The position numbers and the translations under genes are program-made. Positions 15,671 through 22,629 of a stretch of 41,354 nucleotides of DNA are shown in pieces; position 1 is the stretch's first letter; every line of letters starts with the position of its first letter. Source of the DNA: Pseudomonadota bacterium (GTDB lineage Bacteria; Pseudomonadota; Gammaproteobacteria; Steroidobacterales; Steroidobacteraceae). The notes under the pieces are model-generated. The model saw only the letters and a list, made by a program, of their open reading frames with translations, did not search any database and was not told the origin of the DNA. The stretch is taken from positions 1-41,354 of the forward strand of contig JAFAGC010000083.1 of NCBI GenBank assembly GCA_023423065.1. Reading direction: 5' to 3'.

Positions 15671-16705
15671 TCATCCGTAATAGGCGCGCCACTCTGCCTG
15701 ATAAGCGGTGCCCAGCGTGAGGAGTTTCTCCAGAAGTTCGGGGTAACTCACACCCGCGGCCTTCGCGGACTGCGCGAAGTCCTCTTCCGCGGCGAGGTTG
15801 GGGTTCGGATTCGCCTCGATCACGTAGATCTGGCCTTCCGTGTTCATGCGGTAATCGATGCGCGCGCAGCCCGACAATCCGAGGCTGCGATAGACGCGCC
15901 GCGACAACTTGTCGAGCCGCGCCACGACCGCGGGAGAAAGCTCCTTCGCCTCGTACGTGTCGATGCCGTGTTTCTTCTGGTACTTCTTGTCCCACTTCAC
16001 GCGACGCGTCGCGATGCCGGCCGAGGTCTCGGCCAGCGAGCCGAACTTCATTTCCCACACGGGCAGCCGCGTGAGCCGGTCGTTGCCCATCACGCCGACG
16101 TACAACTCGCGGCCCTCGATGTACTCCTCGACCAGCGCGTCGGTCTGCACCTGGTCGTGCACGAACTCGATGCGCTGCTTGAGCTGCTGCTTGTCGGTGA
16201 CGATCGAGGCCTGCGATATGCCGAGCGACGCGTCCTCGGTCGTCGATTTCACGAACAGCGGATACTTGATCTTGCGCGGCAGCCGCAGCTTGATGCCGCG
16301 GCGGAAGACGGCGAACTGCGGCGACGGAATGCGGTGATAGCTCAATAATTGTTTGGACAGCGGCTTGTCGCGCGCGAGCAGCAGGCCGCGCGGATTGCAG
16401 CCGGTGTACGGCTGGCGCAGCAGCTCGAGGAACGCGACCACGTGCTGGTCGTAGGTGACGATGCCGTCGAATTCCTCGAGCAGGTTGAAGACGATCTCGG
16501 GCTTCCACTCGCCGATGACGCTGCGCAGTTCCTCGACGCTGTCGGAGATCCCGAGACAGCGCACCTCGTGGCCCGATTTCTTCAACGTCGAAACGACGTC
16601 GTACTCGGTGCGCCATTCTTCGATGTCTTTGGCGCTGTGACCTTCGAGACTGTCGGGAGGGACCAGCGTGGAATGCATCACGACCAGCGTGCGCAGTCGC
16701 TTCAT
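15671..16705 (-). CDS. ATP-grasp ligase of the D-Ala-D-Ala-ligase-like group
   Basis: This 344-residue cytoplasmic ligase should join a carboxylate to an amine via an acyl-phosphate. The N-terminal domain ends in VFNLLEEFDG and a QPYTGCNPRGLLLARDKPLSKQLL segment, like Ddl enzymes (YTGxxxxxxxxxxDK). The central ATP-grasp part has YPLFVKSTTEDASLGI and VEEYIEGRELYVGV. The C-terminal metal-binding part has RIDYR and VIEANPNPNL, matching the D-x-R and E-x-N-P residues that hold Mg. It differs from true Ddl in lacking the usual glycine-rich PxxxGSSxG loop, so another amino acid or peptide substrate is likely. Its ATG overlaps the stop of the upstream metallopeptidase gene (ATGA), so the two are translationally coupled. 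Confidence 0.88.
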   Translation of the reverse strand: MKRLRTLVVMHSTLVPPDSLEGHSAKDIEEWRTEYDVVSTLKKSGHEVRCLGISDSVEELRSVIGEWKPEIVFNLLEEFDGIVTYDQHVVAFLELLRQPYTGCNPRGLLLARDKPLSKQLLSYHRIPSPQFAVFRRGIKLRLPRKIKYPLFVKSTTEDASLGISQASIVTDKQQLKQRIEFVHDQVQTDALVEEYIEGRELYVGVMGNDRLTRLPVWEMKFGSLAETSAGIATRRVKWDKKYQKKHGIDTYEAKELSPAVVARLDKLSRRVYRSLGLSGCARIDYRMNTEGQIYVIEANPNPNLAAEEDFAQSAKAAGVSYPELLEKLLTLGTAYQAEWRAYYG

Positions 16706-17748
16706 AAGGAGAGTCGCGGACTTTCACCCTGCGCGTACAGGCGCGTGAGGTACACGAGCATCCAGCGAGTGTGTTTGAGCGCGTCACGGCGGCTGCCGCG
16801 CACCCACAGGTGCAGCTTCTCGGCGCGCTCGAGGATCATGCGCAGGATCTGCTCGACGCTGTAACGCTCGGCGTCGAGCTCGCGCATCGCCGAGCTCACC
16901 AGCGCGGTCGAATGCGCGCGCAGGAACGTGCTCGCGCGGCGCGCGTGCGCGTTGGGCCGCTCGCTCGCGAACATGCGCTCGAGCAGGTGATCCGTGACCG
17001 TGCGGCGGTAGATGCTGTAGCGCTTGAGCTTGCGGCGGTAGTGATCGGCGAGCGTGCGCTTGTTGTCGCCCAGCGGCTCGACGACGGCGCGGTTGCGCAC
17101 CGGCGCGTTCGAGTCGCGCACCTTCGACAGCAGATCATCGACGAATTCGAGCTTGTGGAACGCCGGCCACTGCGCGTACGTCCGCCGCCACGAGGAGTTC
17201 GGCTTGAGCCACACGGCGAAGGTCTCCGCGAAGTCCTCGCAGGGATGCGACTGCGCATACCACTCGCCGAGGTGCTGCACGTAACGCCGGCTGCCGGGCC
17301 GCGCGCGGTAGGTATCCGGATAAGGCAACGACGCCGGCCCGAAGACCTGGCGCCAGCTCTTGCGGCGCCGCAGGCGGTACGCGGTGTCGATGGCGTGGCC
17401 GGCCTCGTGACGCAGGATGCGCATCGCGCTCTCGGCGCTGCCGCCTTCGACGGTGCGCATCATGCGGCGCTCGAGCCGCTCGAGCCGCGGGTGCGCGAGG
17501 TAGAACGGCACGGCGATGCCCGGCACGCCGTCGGGAGAAAACCACTCCTCGGAGAGCCACACGTGCGGACGGAACTTGATCTGGCGCTTGTCGAGTTCGC
17601 GGTACAGACGCCGCACGCGACGCGCCAGCGGCGTGCGTTCGATCTTCAGTTTCAGATCGCAGAAACGCATGCCGAGCAGTTGCTCGTCTGTCATGCGAGT
17701 CCAGGAGCGCGCAGCCCGCCGGACGCGGGGAGTACGCGTTGACGTCAT
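16702..17748 (-). CDS. Putative zinc-binding metallopeptidase (HExxH)
   Basis: This 348-residue, strongly basic protein carries HEAGH at residues 114-118 within RILRHEAGHAID. About 50 residues later comes HPCEDFAETFAVWL (168-181), whose E-D-F-A-E pattern matches the downstream zinc-ligand segment of the putative zinc-binding metallopeptidase group (HPxEDxAETFA). No signal peptide or membrane helix is visible, so it seems cytoplasmic. The C-terminal third is a basic helical region without a known motif. I chose ATG 17748: TAAAGT lies seven bases upstream, and the in-frame codon at 17778 would precede that element. The stop overlaps the start of the ATP-grasp gene. A peptidase coupled to a ligase suggests a modify-and-trim pathway for a peptide, but the substrate is unknown. 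Confidence 0.85.
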   Translation of the reverse strand: MTSTRTPRVRRAARSWTRMTDEQLLGMRFCDLKLKIERTPLARRVRRLYRELDKRQIKFRPHVWLSEEWFSPDGVPGIAVPFYLAHPRLERLERRMMRTVEGGSAESAMRILRHEAGHAIDTAYRLRRRKSWRQVFGPASLPYPDTYRARPGSRRYVQHLGEWYAQSHPCEDFAETFAVWLKPNSSWRRTYAQWPAFHKLEFVDDLLSKVRDSNAPVRNRAVVEPLGDNKRTLADHYRRKLKRYSIYRRTVTDHLLERMFASERPNAHARRASTFLRAHSTALVSSAMRELDAERYSVEQILRMILERAEKLHLWVRGSRRDALKHTRWMLVYLTRLYAQGESPRLSL

Positions 17749-17755
17749 GACCGCA

Positions 17756-17761
17756 ACTTTA
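17756..17761 (-). promoter_or_regulatory. -10-like element next to the metallopeptidase start codon
   Basis: TAAAGT (four of six) on the minus strand lies seven bases before the ATG at 17748. It marks the likely head of the metallopeptidase/ATP-grasp/lipoprotein operon and supports the shorter start. Confidence 0.42.
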
Positions 17762-17805
17762 AGCGAGTCGCGCGCCACGCGGAACGGGTCCGCGGCCTCC
17801 GGAAT

Positions 17806-19290
17806 TCACGATCCGAGCGTCACGAGGGCATGGGCGAGGAGCCGGTCGGCGCTGTCGATGACCACCTCTTGCCTCATCAGGCTGTTACGCCAGATTCCGG
17901 GAATCGCGCTCACGCCGAGGCTCGCCCCGGCGAGTTGCCCGTAGACCGCGGCCACCACGTCGCAGTCGCGCCCGAGGTTCGCGGCCAGCAGGGCCCCGTC
18001 CCGGAAATTCGCGCCGCGGCTGAACGCCCAGAGCGCGGCCTCGAGCGCACTGGCCGCGTTTCCGCCACCCGTGATCTCCTGCTCGCCCCGCCGGTGGTAG
18101 GAACCCTCGTAGATGCCCATCACTTCGGGGCGTGTTCCCGTGGTGGCCCACAGCTCGCGCGGTGGCCGCAGGATCGCGGCCTTGTCCTTGCCCGTCAGCG
18201 CCTGGTGGAGCATCGCCGCCAGCAGCCGCACGCAATCGAGCACCACCGGCGACTGCGCGGTGATGCGCGCCGCGTCGATCGCGCGCGCAACGGCCTCGGC
18301 GGGCTGCGCGAGGTGGTACATCACGACGGGCGCGACGCGCGAGAGCGGGTCCTTGTCGAGGGACTGGGGATCGTGCGACCCCGCGAACGGTTTCCCCTTG
18401 TATTGCGCGGCGGCCAGCGCCCGGGCCACGTTGGCCGAGATGCCCACGCATTGTCCGGTCGCGCTGCCATGTCCCTCGCGCTGCCAGCGCGAGAACCGCG
18501 CCACCAGGTCGTGGGCGTCGAAGCCGCGCTCGAGCAGGCCCTCGGCCGTCAGCAGCGCGAGCGCCGTGTCGTCGGTCCAGGCGCCGCGCGGCAGATCGAA
18601 GGGCCCGCCGCCGAGGATGTCGCCCACGGGCGCGAAAGTCCCCGGCTTGCGGAACTGCGTGTTCGCGGCGAGCGCGTCGCCGACCGCCAGCCCGACCAAC
18701 GCTCCCTGGTATCGCTCGCGCAGGCTGCGCGCCGCGTCGAGCACGTCGGGAGCCTGGATGGCATCGTGGCTGTTCGCGGCCCAGTCGCGAATGAAGTCGA
18801 TCTGCTCCGCCGTCTCCGGCACTTCGGGCCAGGTGTCCGAGCGGTCGCTGCCCCGCCACAATTCGTTGAGCTCCGCGATCGCGGCATCGCCATCGAGGCC
18901 TCGCGCGACCAGGTGGCACGCGATCACCGTGCCGGTGCGGCCGATGCCGGCGCGACAGTGGACGTAGACGCGCCGGCCTTCCGCGAGCGCCGCGTCGAGC
19001 TCGGCCAGGATCTCGCCCATCTGCGCCGCCTGGCGCGGCACGCCGTGATCGGGGATCGGCCTGCGTGCGTAACGCACGTGCCCGGGTAGATAGAGCTGGT
19101 AGGGCGGCAGCTCGCCCGGCTCGGTCAGGTCGATGAACGCATCGAAGCCGGCGTCGAGCAATGCGCCGAGCCGCCGCTCGACGTCCTGCGGCCGCTTGCC
19201 TCCGGGATAACGGCCGGCGAGCAGCCGGCCCTCGATCACCCAATACGCCTCGTCGACCGGCTTGATGATGGGTTTATCGTCGTTCGGCAT
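17806..19290 (-). CDS. Tyrosine/dual-specificity phosphatase fused to ADP-ribosylglycohydrolase
   Basis: This 494-residue protein is a two-domain fusion. Residues about 10-175 form a cysteine phosphatase with the signature HCRAGIGRTG (Cys112, Arg118) and a general-acid loop PIPDHG (Asp81). Residues about 190-490 form an ADP-ribosylglycohydrolase (ARH/DraG fold): GLAVGDALA, then WTDDT (Asp240, Asp241), and GRDCDVVAAVYGQLAGA (Asp442, Asp444). The usual GGDTDT metal motif is altered to GRDCDV, but the two metal-binding aspartates remain, so activity is plausible. Known ARH enzymes remove ADP-ribose from Arg, Ser or nucleic acids. The fused phosphatase could act on a phosphorylated ADP-ribose product or phosphoprotein; this is inference. 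The start ATG overlaps the end of ttcA by 17 bp, so it is probably coupled to it. Confidence 0.93.
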   Translation of the reverse strand: MPNDDKPIIKPVDEAYWVIEGRLLAGRYPGGKRPQDVERRLGALLDAGFDAFIDLTEPGELPPYQLYLPGHVRYARRPIPDHGVPRQAAQMGEILAELDAALAEGRRVYVHCRAGIGRTGTVIACHLVARGLDGDAAIAELNELWRGSDRSDTWPEVPETAEQIDFIRDWAANSHDAIQAPDVLDAARSLRERYQGALVGLAVGDALAANTQFRKPGTFAPVGDILGGGPFDLPRGAWTDDTALALLTAEGLLERGFDAHDLVARFSRWQREGHGSATGQCVGISANVARALAAAQYKGKPFAGSHDPQSLDKDPLSRVAPVVMYHLAQPAEAVARAIDAARITAQSPVVLDCVRLLAAMLHQALTGKDKAAILRPPRELWATTGTRPEVMGIYEGSYHRRGEQEITGGGNAASALEAALWAFSRGANFRDGALLAANLGRDCDVVAAVYGQLAGASLGVSAIPGIWRNSLMRQEVVIDSADRLLAHALVTLGS

Positions 19291-20101
19291 CGAGTCGCGA
19301 GAAATCGAAGCTCCGGGGATCGGCCAGGTGCTCGGGTGAAACGTTGCGCAGCGCGGAGAAGATGGACTCGGTGCGGCCGGGGTACTGCTTCTCCCATTCC
19401 GCCAGCATCCGCTTGACCTCCTTGCGCTGCGCGTTGTCCTGCGATCCGCACAGCTTGCAGGGAATGATGGGGAACTGCCGCGCGCGTGCGTAACGTTCGA
19501 TCTGCGATTCCGCGACGTACGCGAGCGGACGGATGACGATGTGTCTGCCGTCCTCCGACAGCAGCTTCGGAGCCATGGCCTTGAGGCGGCCACCGAAGAA
19601 CATGTTGAGGAACAGCGTCTCGACGATGTCGTCGCGGTGGTGCCCGAGAGCGATCTTGGTGATGCCGTTCTCGGACGCCCAGCGGTACAACGCGCCGCGC
19701 CGCAGGCGCGAGCACAGGCCGCACATCGTCTTGCCTTCCGGGATGACGCGCTTGACCACGCTGTACGTGTCCTGCTCGATGACGTGGAACGGCACGCCGA
19801 GGCCGCGCAGGTAGTTTGGCAGCACCTCTTCGGGAAAGTCCGGCTGCTTCTGGTCGAGATTCACCGCGACGAGATCGAAGTCGATCGGTGCGCTTCTCTT
19901 CAGCGACATCAGTATGTCGAGCAGGGTGTACGAGTCCTTGCCGCCCGACAGGCACACCATGACCCGGTCGCCCTCGGCGATCATCCCGTAGTCCTCGATG
20001 GCCTTGCCGACCAGTCCGCGCAGGTGCGCGCCCAGCTTCTTCGCGGTCTGCGAAGGCCAGGCGGGATCGAGCGCGGGGATGGAATCGGGGGACGCGTTCA
20101 T
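19274..20101 (-). CDS. ttcA: tRNA 2-thiocytidine biosynthesis protein
   Basis: This 275-residue PP-loop ATPase thiolates cytidine 32 of certain tRNAs using an iron-sulfur cluster. The PP-loop is SGGKDS at residues 52-57. The cluster cysteines are CGLC (127 and 130), with a further CKLC pair at 215 and 218. The segment GHHRDDIVETLFLNMFFGG is characteristic of the TtcA/TilS-like group. Length matches the family. The ATG at 20101 is preceded by TAGAAT (nine bases gap), which overlaps the stop codon of the preceding CREST gene, so ttcA may have its own start site within the operon. It is followed by the phosphatase-ARH fusion with a 17-bp overlap. Confidence 0.96.
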   Translation of the reverse strand: MNASPDSIPALDPAWPSQTAKKLGAHLRGLVGKAIEDYGMIAEGDRVMVCLSGGKDSYTLLDILMSLKRSAPIDFDLVAVNLDQKQPDFPEEVLPNYLRGLGVPFHVIEQDTYSVVKRVIPEGKTMCGLCSRLRRGALYRWASENGITKIALGHHRDDIVETLFLNMFFGGRLKAMAPKLLSEDGRHIVIRPLAYVAESQIERYARARQFPIIPCKLCGSQDNAQRKEVKRMLAEWEKQYPGRTESIFSALRNVSPEHLADPRSFDFSRLDAERR

Positions 20102-20110
20102 GCGTGCGGG

Positions 20111-20116
20111 ATTCTA
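20111..20116 (-). promoter_or_regulatory. -10-like element before ttcA
   Basis: TAGAAT (five of six) on the minus strand lies nine bases before the ttcA ATG and overlaps the stop codon of the upstream membrane-protein gene. It could give an internal, nearly leaderless transcript. Confidence 0.45.
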
Positions 20117-20902
20117 AGGAAGCGGCCGGCGCACGTGCAGCTGCCATGCGACCGCGAGCACCGCGAAGGAAGCCAGGACGTGTTTGATGCTGTGTCCGCT
20201 CAGGGTCCCACCCAGCAAGTCGTAAACCCGCGCATCGAGGGCCTCGAAGACCTTCGCGAGGAAGTACCACACCGCCGCCCAGGCGAGCAGCCCGCCATGC
20301 GTGTAACGCCTGGCCGGAAATGCGGCTATCAGCAGCACGATCACCGCGATGGACCAGAACTGGAAGGCCGCGTAGGGGATCACGTTGCCCGCCCCCGCCC
20401 GCTCGGTCATCGCCCAGTAGACGACGGTGACGACACCGATCAGCTGCATGGGCCACAGGATGCGCAGGCCGATCCGGAGATCGACGCGTTCGACGACCGC
20501 GGCCGCGACCAGCCCGCTGAATCCCAGTGTCATCGGCAGGCGATCCCAGACGAGGCGCGGATTGTCGGGGGCCAGATGGTAGTAAGACGAGCCGATGCAG
20601 GTGATCGCGGCCCCTACGAAAAACACCATGTACGGCAGCTTCTCGCGCGCATCCCGGAATTGCCCGCCGCCACGCCAGATCAGCACGAGGCCGAGGCCGC
20701 CCGCGACGAGGAACGGCAGGTTGGATCCGACGTTGAGGAAGTTCGCGACGCTCCACAGCGTCCGGCCGTCGGCGAAGGAGTGATAGGCCATCGGCTGCGG
20801 CATCGCCGGCGCGACCAGCGCGCCGATCGCGAACACGGCGGTGAGCCCGACGAGCGCGTACCCGCGCCAGTCGCCGAACAGCCCCCTGGCCTCCACGGTC
20901 AT
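20114..20902 (-). CDS. CREST-superfamily (alkaline-ceramidase-like) integral membrane protein
   Basis: This 262-residue protein has about seven hydrophobic segments. It shows the conserved pattern of the CREST hydrolases: Ser and His in GSSYYHLAPDN, an Asp-Arg in VWDRLPMT, and a late His pair in GHSIKHVLAS. These residues bind zinc in alkaline ceramidases and relatives, so it probably hydrolyses an amide or ester bond in a membrane lipid. Bacterial members are poorly studied and the lipid is unknown. Its ATG overlaps the stop of the M32 peptidase gene (ATGA), and it ends 12 bp before ttcA. The linkage to a peptidase and tRNA modification enzyme gives no obvious functional clue. Confidence 0.85.
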   Translation of the reverse strand: MTVEARGLFGDWRGYALVGLTAVFAIGALVAPAMPQPMAYHSFADGRTLWSVANFLNVGSNLPFLVAGGLGLVLIWRGGGQFRDAREKLPYMVFFVGAAITCIGSSYYHLAPDNPRLVWDRLPMTLGFSGLVAAAVVERVDLRIGLRILWPMQLIGVVTVVYWAMTERAGAGNVIPYAAFQFWSIAVIVLLIAAFPARRYTHGGLLAWAAVWYFLAKVFEALDARVYDLLGGTLSGHSIKHVLASFAVLAVAWQLHVRRPLP

Positions 20903-22422
20903 GCCGCGGCGCTGCCGAGAACCGTTTCGGGCTCGAGGTACTTGGATTCGAGGTAACGCAGCGCCGCGGCCGCTGACAGCGGCTTGCCCGTGGCCTGCTT
21001 GATGAGGGCCTGCGCGCTCACGCTCGCGCCGCGACTGTGGACGTGCTCGCGCAGCCAGCCGATCAGCCCCGCGAACTCGCCACGCGCGATCTGCGCATCG
21101 AGCTCCGGCACCGCCGCCCGCATCGCGTCCTGGAACTGCGCCGCGATCACCGCGCCCAGCGCGTAGGACGGGAAGTAACCGAAGGATCCGACGGCCCAGT
21201 GCACGTCCTGAAGCACGCCCTCCAGGTCCGACTGCGGCTTCACGCCGAGGCGCATCTCCATGCTCGAATTCCAGGCGTCGCGCAGGTTGCGCACCGCGAG
21301 CTGGCCGGACAGGAGCTGGTTCTCGAGCTCGTAACGGAGCTGGATGTGCAGCGTGTAGGTGAGCTCGTCCGCGTCGACGCGGATGGGCCCGCGCTTCACG
21401 CGGGTGAGGTGCGCGTAGAGGTTTTCCTCCGACCACTCGGGGCCGGAGACGCCGAAGTGCTTCTCGAGCAGGGGCTTGAGATAGGTCACGAACGGCCGGC
21501 TGCGGCTCACGATCATTTCCATGAGCAGCGACTGGCTCTCTTCGAGCGCCATGCCGCGGTCGCGCCCGACCGGCTGGTCCGCGAATTCGGCCGGCAGCCC
21601 GACGTCGTACATCGCGTGGCCGGTTTCGTGGATGGCGCCGAGCAGGCCCGAGAACGGGTCCGCGGGATCGAAGCGGGTCGTGACCCGCACGTCTCCCGGC
21701 ACGCCTTCGGTGAACGGGTGTTCGCTCTCGTCGAGGCGGCCGCGATCGAAGGGGAAGCCGATCGCCTTCATGATCTCGACGGCCAGTGCGCGCTGCTTCG
21801 AGGCGCCGAACTTGCCCGTGATCGGCAGCACCGGCCGCGACTCCTGCCGCGCGAGTACCTCGCGGATCATGCTGGGCAGACGTCGCCCGAGCCCCTTGAA
21901 GATCGCATCGATCTCGGCGGCGGTGAGACCCGGGCTGAACTCGTCGACCAGCGCATCGTAGGGAGACAGGTTGCGGGCCTGCGCCAGGAGCTGCGCCTTG
22001 TCGCGCACCAGGTTCACGACCTCCTCGAGGTGCGGGGCGAAGTCCTCGAACTTGCCGGTCTCGCGCGCCTGCAGCCACTTCGCCTCGGCCTTGGAGGCGG
22101 CCCTGGCGAGACGCGAGATCAGCGCCACCGGGGTCGCGATCGCGAAGTCGCGCTGCCGCCGCATCTCGTGGAGGTTCGCGATCTGCCAGTCGCGCAGGCT
22201 CGCCGTGTTGGCCTGGGCCCGGTCGAGCAGTCGCGAGATCCTCGGCGCGGTCACGAGTGCGTGGTATTCGGTTTCGAGTGTCGCGAGTTGCTCGCCGCGT
22301 ACATCGGCGCTGCCTTTCGGCATCAACACGGCGGCGTCCCAGCGCAGCACGGCCATCGCGCCTCGAAGGGCGTGCAGGCGTTTCCATTCCTGCTCGAGCT
22401 GCTTGTAAGGGGACTGGGCCAT
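20899..22422 (-). CDS. M32 family carboxypeptidase (thermostable carboxypeptidase Taq type)
   Basis: This 507-residue cytoplasmic zinc carboxypeptidase has the active-site HETGH in GAIHETGHAMYD and the M32 signatures DPADPFSGLLGAIHETGHA, ESQSLLMEM and YTLHIQLRYELE. The further conserved segment VHWAVGSFGYFPSYALGAVIAAQF lies near the end. M32 enzymes trim broad-specificity C-terminal residues during peptide recycling. Length is typical (about 500). It is the first gene of a four-gene minus-strand run (M32, CREST protein, TtcA, phosphatase-ARH). TAAACT on the minus strand, about 35 bases before the ATG, is a weak -10 candidate. Confidence 0.95.
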   Translation of the reverse strand: MAQSPYKQLEQEWKRLHALRGAMAVLRWDAAVLMPKGSADVRGEQLATLETEYHALVTAPRISRLLDRAQANTASLRDWQIANLHEMRRQRDFAIATPVALISRLARAASKAEAKWLQARETGKFEDFAPHLEEVVNLVRDKAQLLAQARNLSPYDALVDEFSPGLTAAEIDAIFKGLGRRLPSMIREVLARQESRPVLPITGKFGASKQRALAVEIMKAIGFPFDRGRLDESEHPFTEGVPGDVRVTTRFDPADPFSGLLGAIHETGHAMYDVGLPAEFADQPVGRDRGMALEESQSLLMEMIVSRSRPFVTYLKPLLEKHFGVSGPEWSEENLYAHLTRVKRGPIRVDADELTYTLHIQLRYELENQLLSGQLAVRNLRDAWNSSMEMRLGVKPQSDLEGVLQDVHWAVGSFGYFPSYALGAVIAAQFQDAMRAAVPELDAQIARGEFAGLIGWLREHVHSRGASVSAQALIKQATGKPLSAAAALRYLESKYLEPETVLGSAAA

Positions 22423-22602
22423 GAGGACACGCGTGAACGGGGATTCGTCGGAGGCAAAGTTTACCAGCGACCCTCCCGGAAGCCGCCCCGGATCGACTTT
22501 TACGTCATTTGAATCAATGAGTTGAGACGCCCGCGAACGGTTGACAGCGCGCCTGCCGCTTGGGCACCTTTATGTCAAAAGGATGGGGCCTTTGCGCGCA
22601 CG

Positions 22603-22621
22603 TGCCGGCGAGATGCCGGCA
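22603..22621 (-). terminator. Hairpin downstream of the RND efflux operon
   Basis: On the minus strand TGCCGGC and GCCGGCA form a perfect 7-bp stem around ATCTC, eight bases after the efflux-pump stop codon. No T-tract follows. The 207-bp gap between this operon and the M32 gene start holds no other gene I can support. Confidence 0.5.
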
Positions 22622-22629
22622 AGTTCGCG

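Noticed and set aside
22541..22546. Perfect TTGACA -35 box between the RND and M32 genes
   Set aside because: No -10 at 16-19 bp and no plus-strand gene follows.
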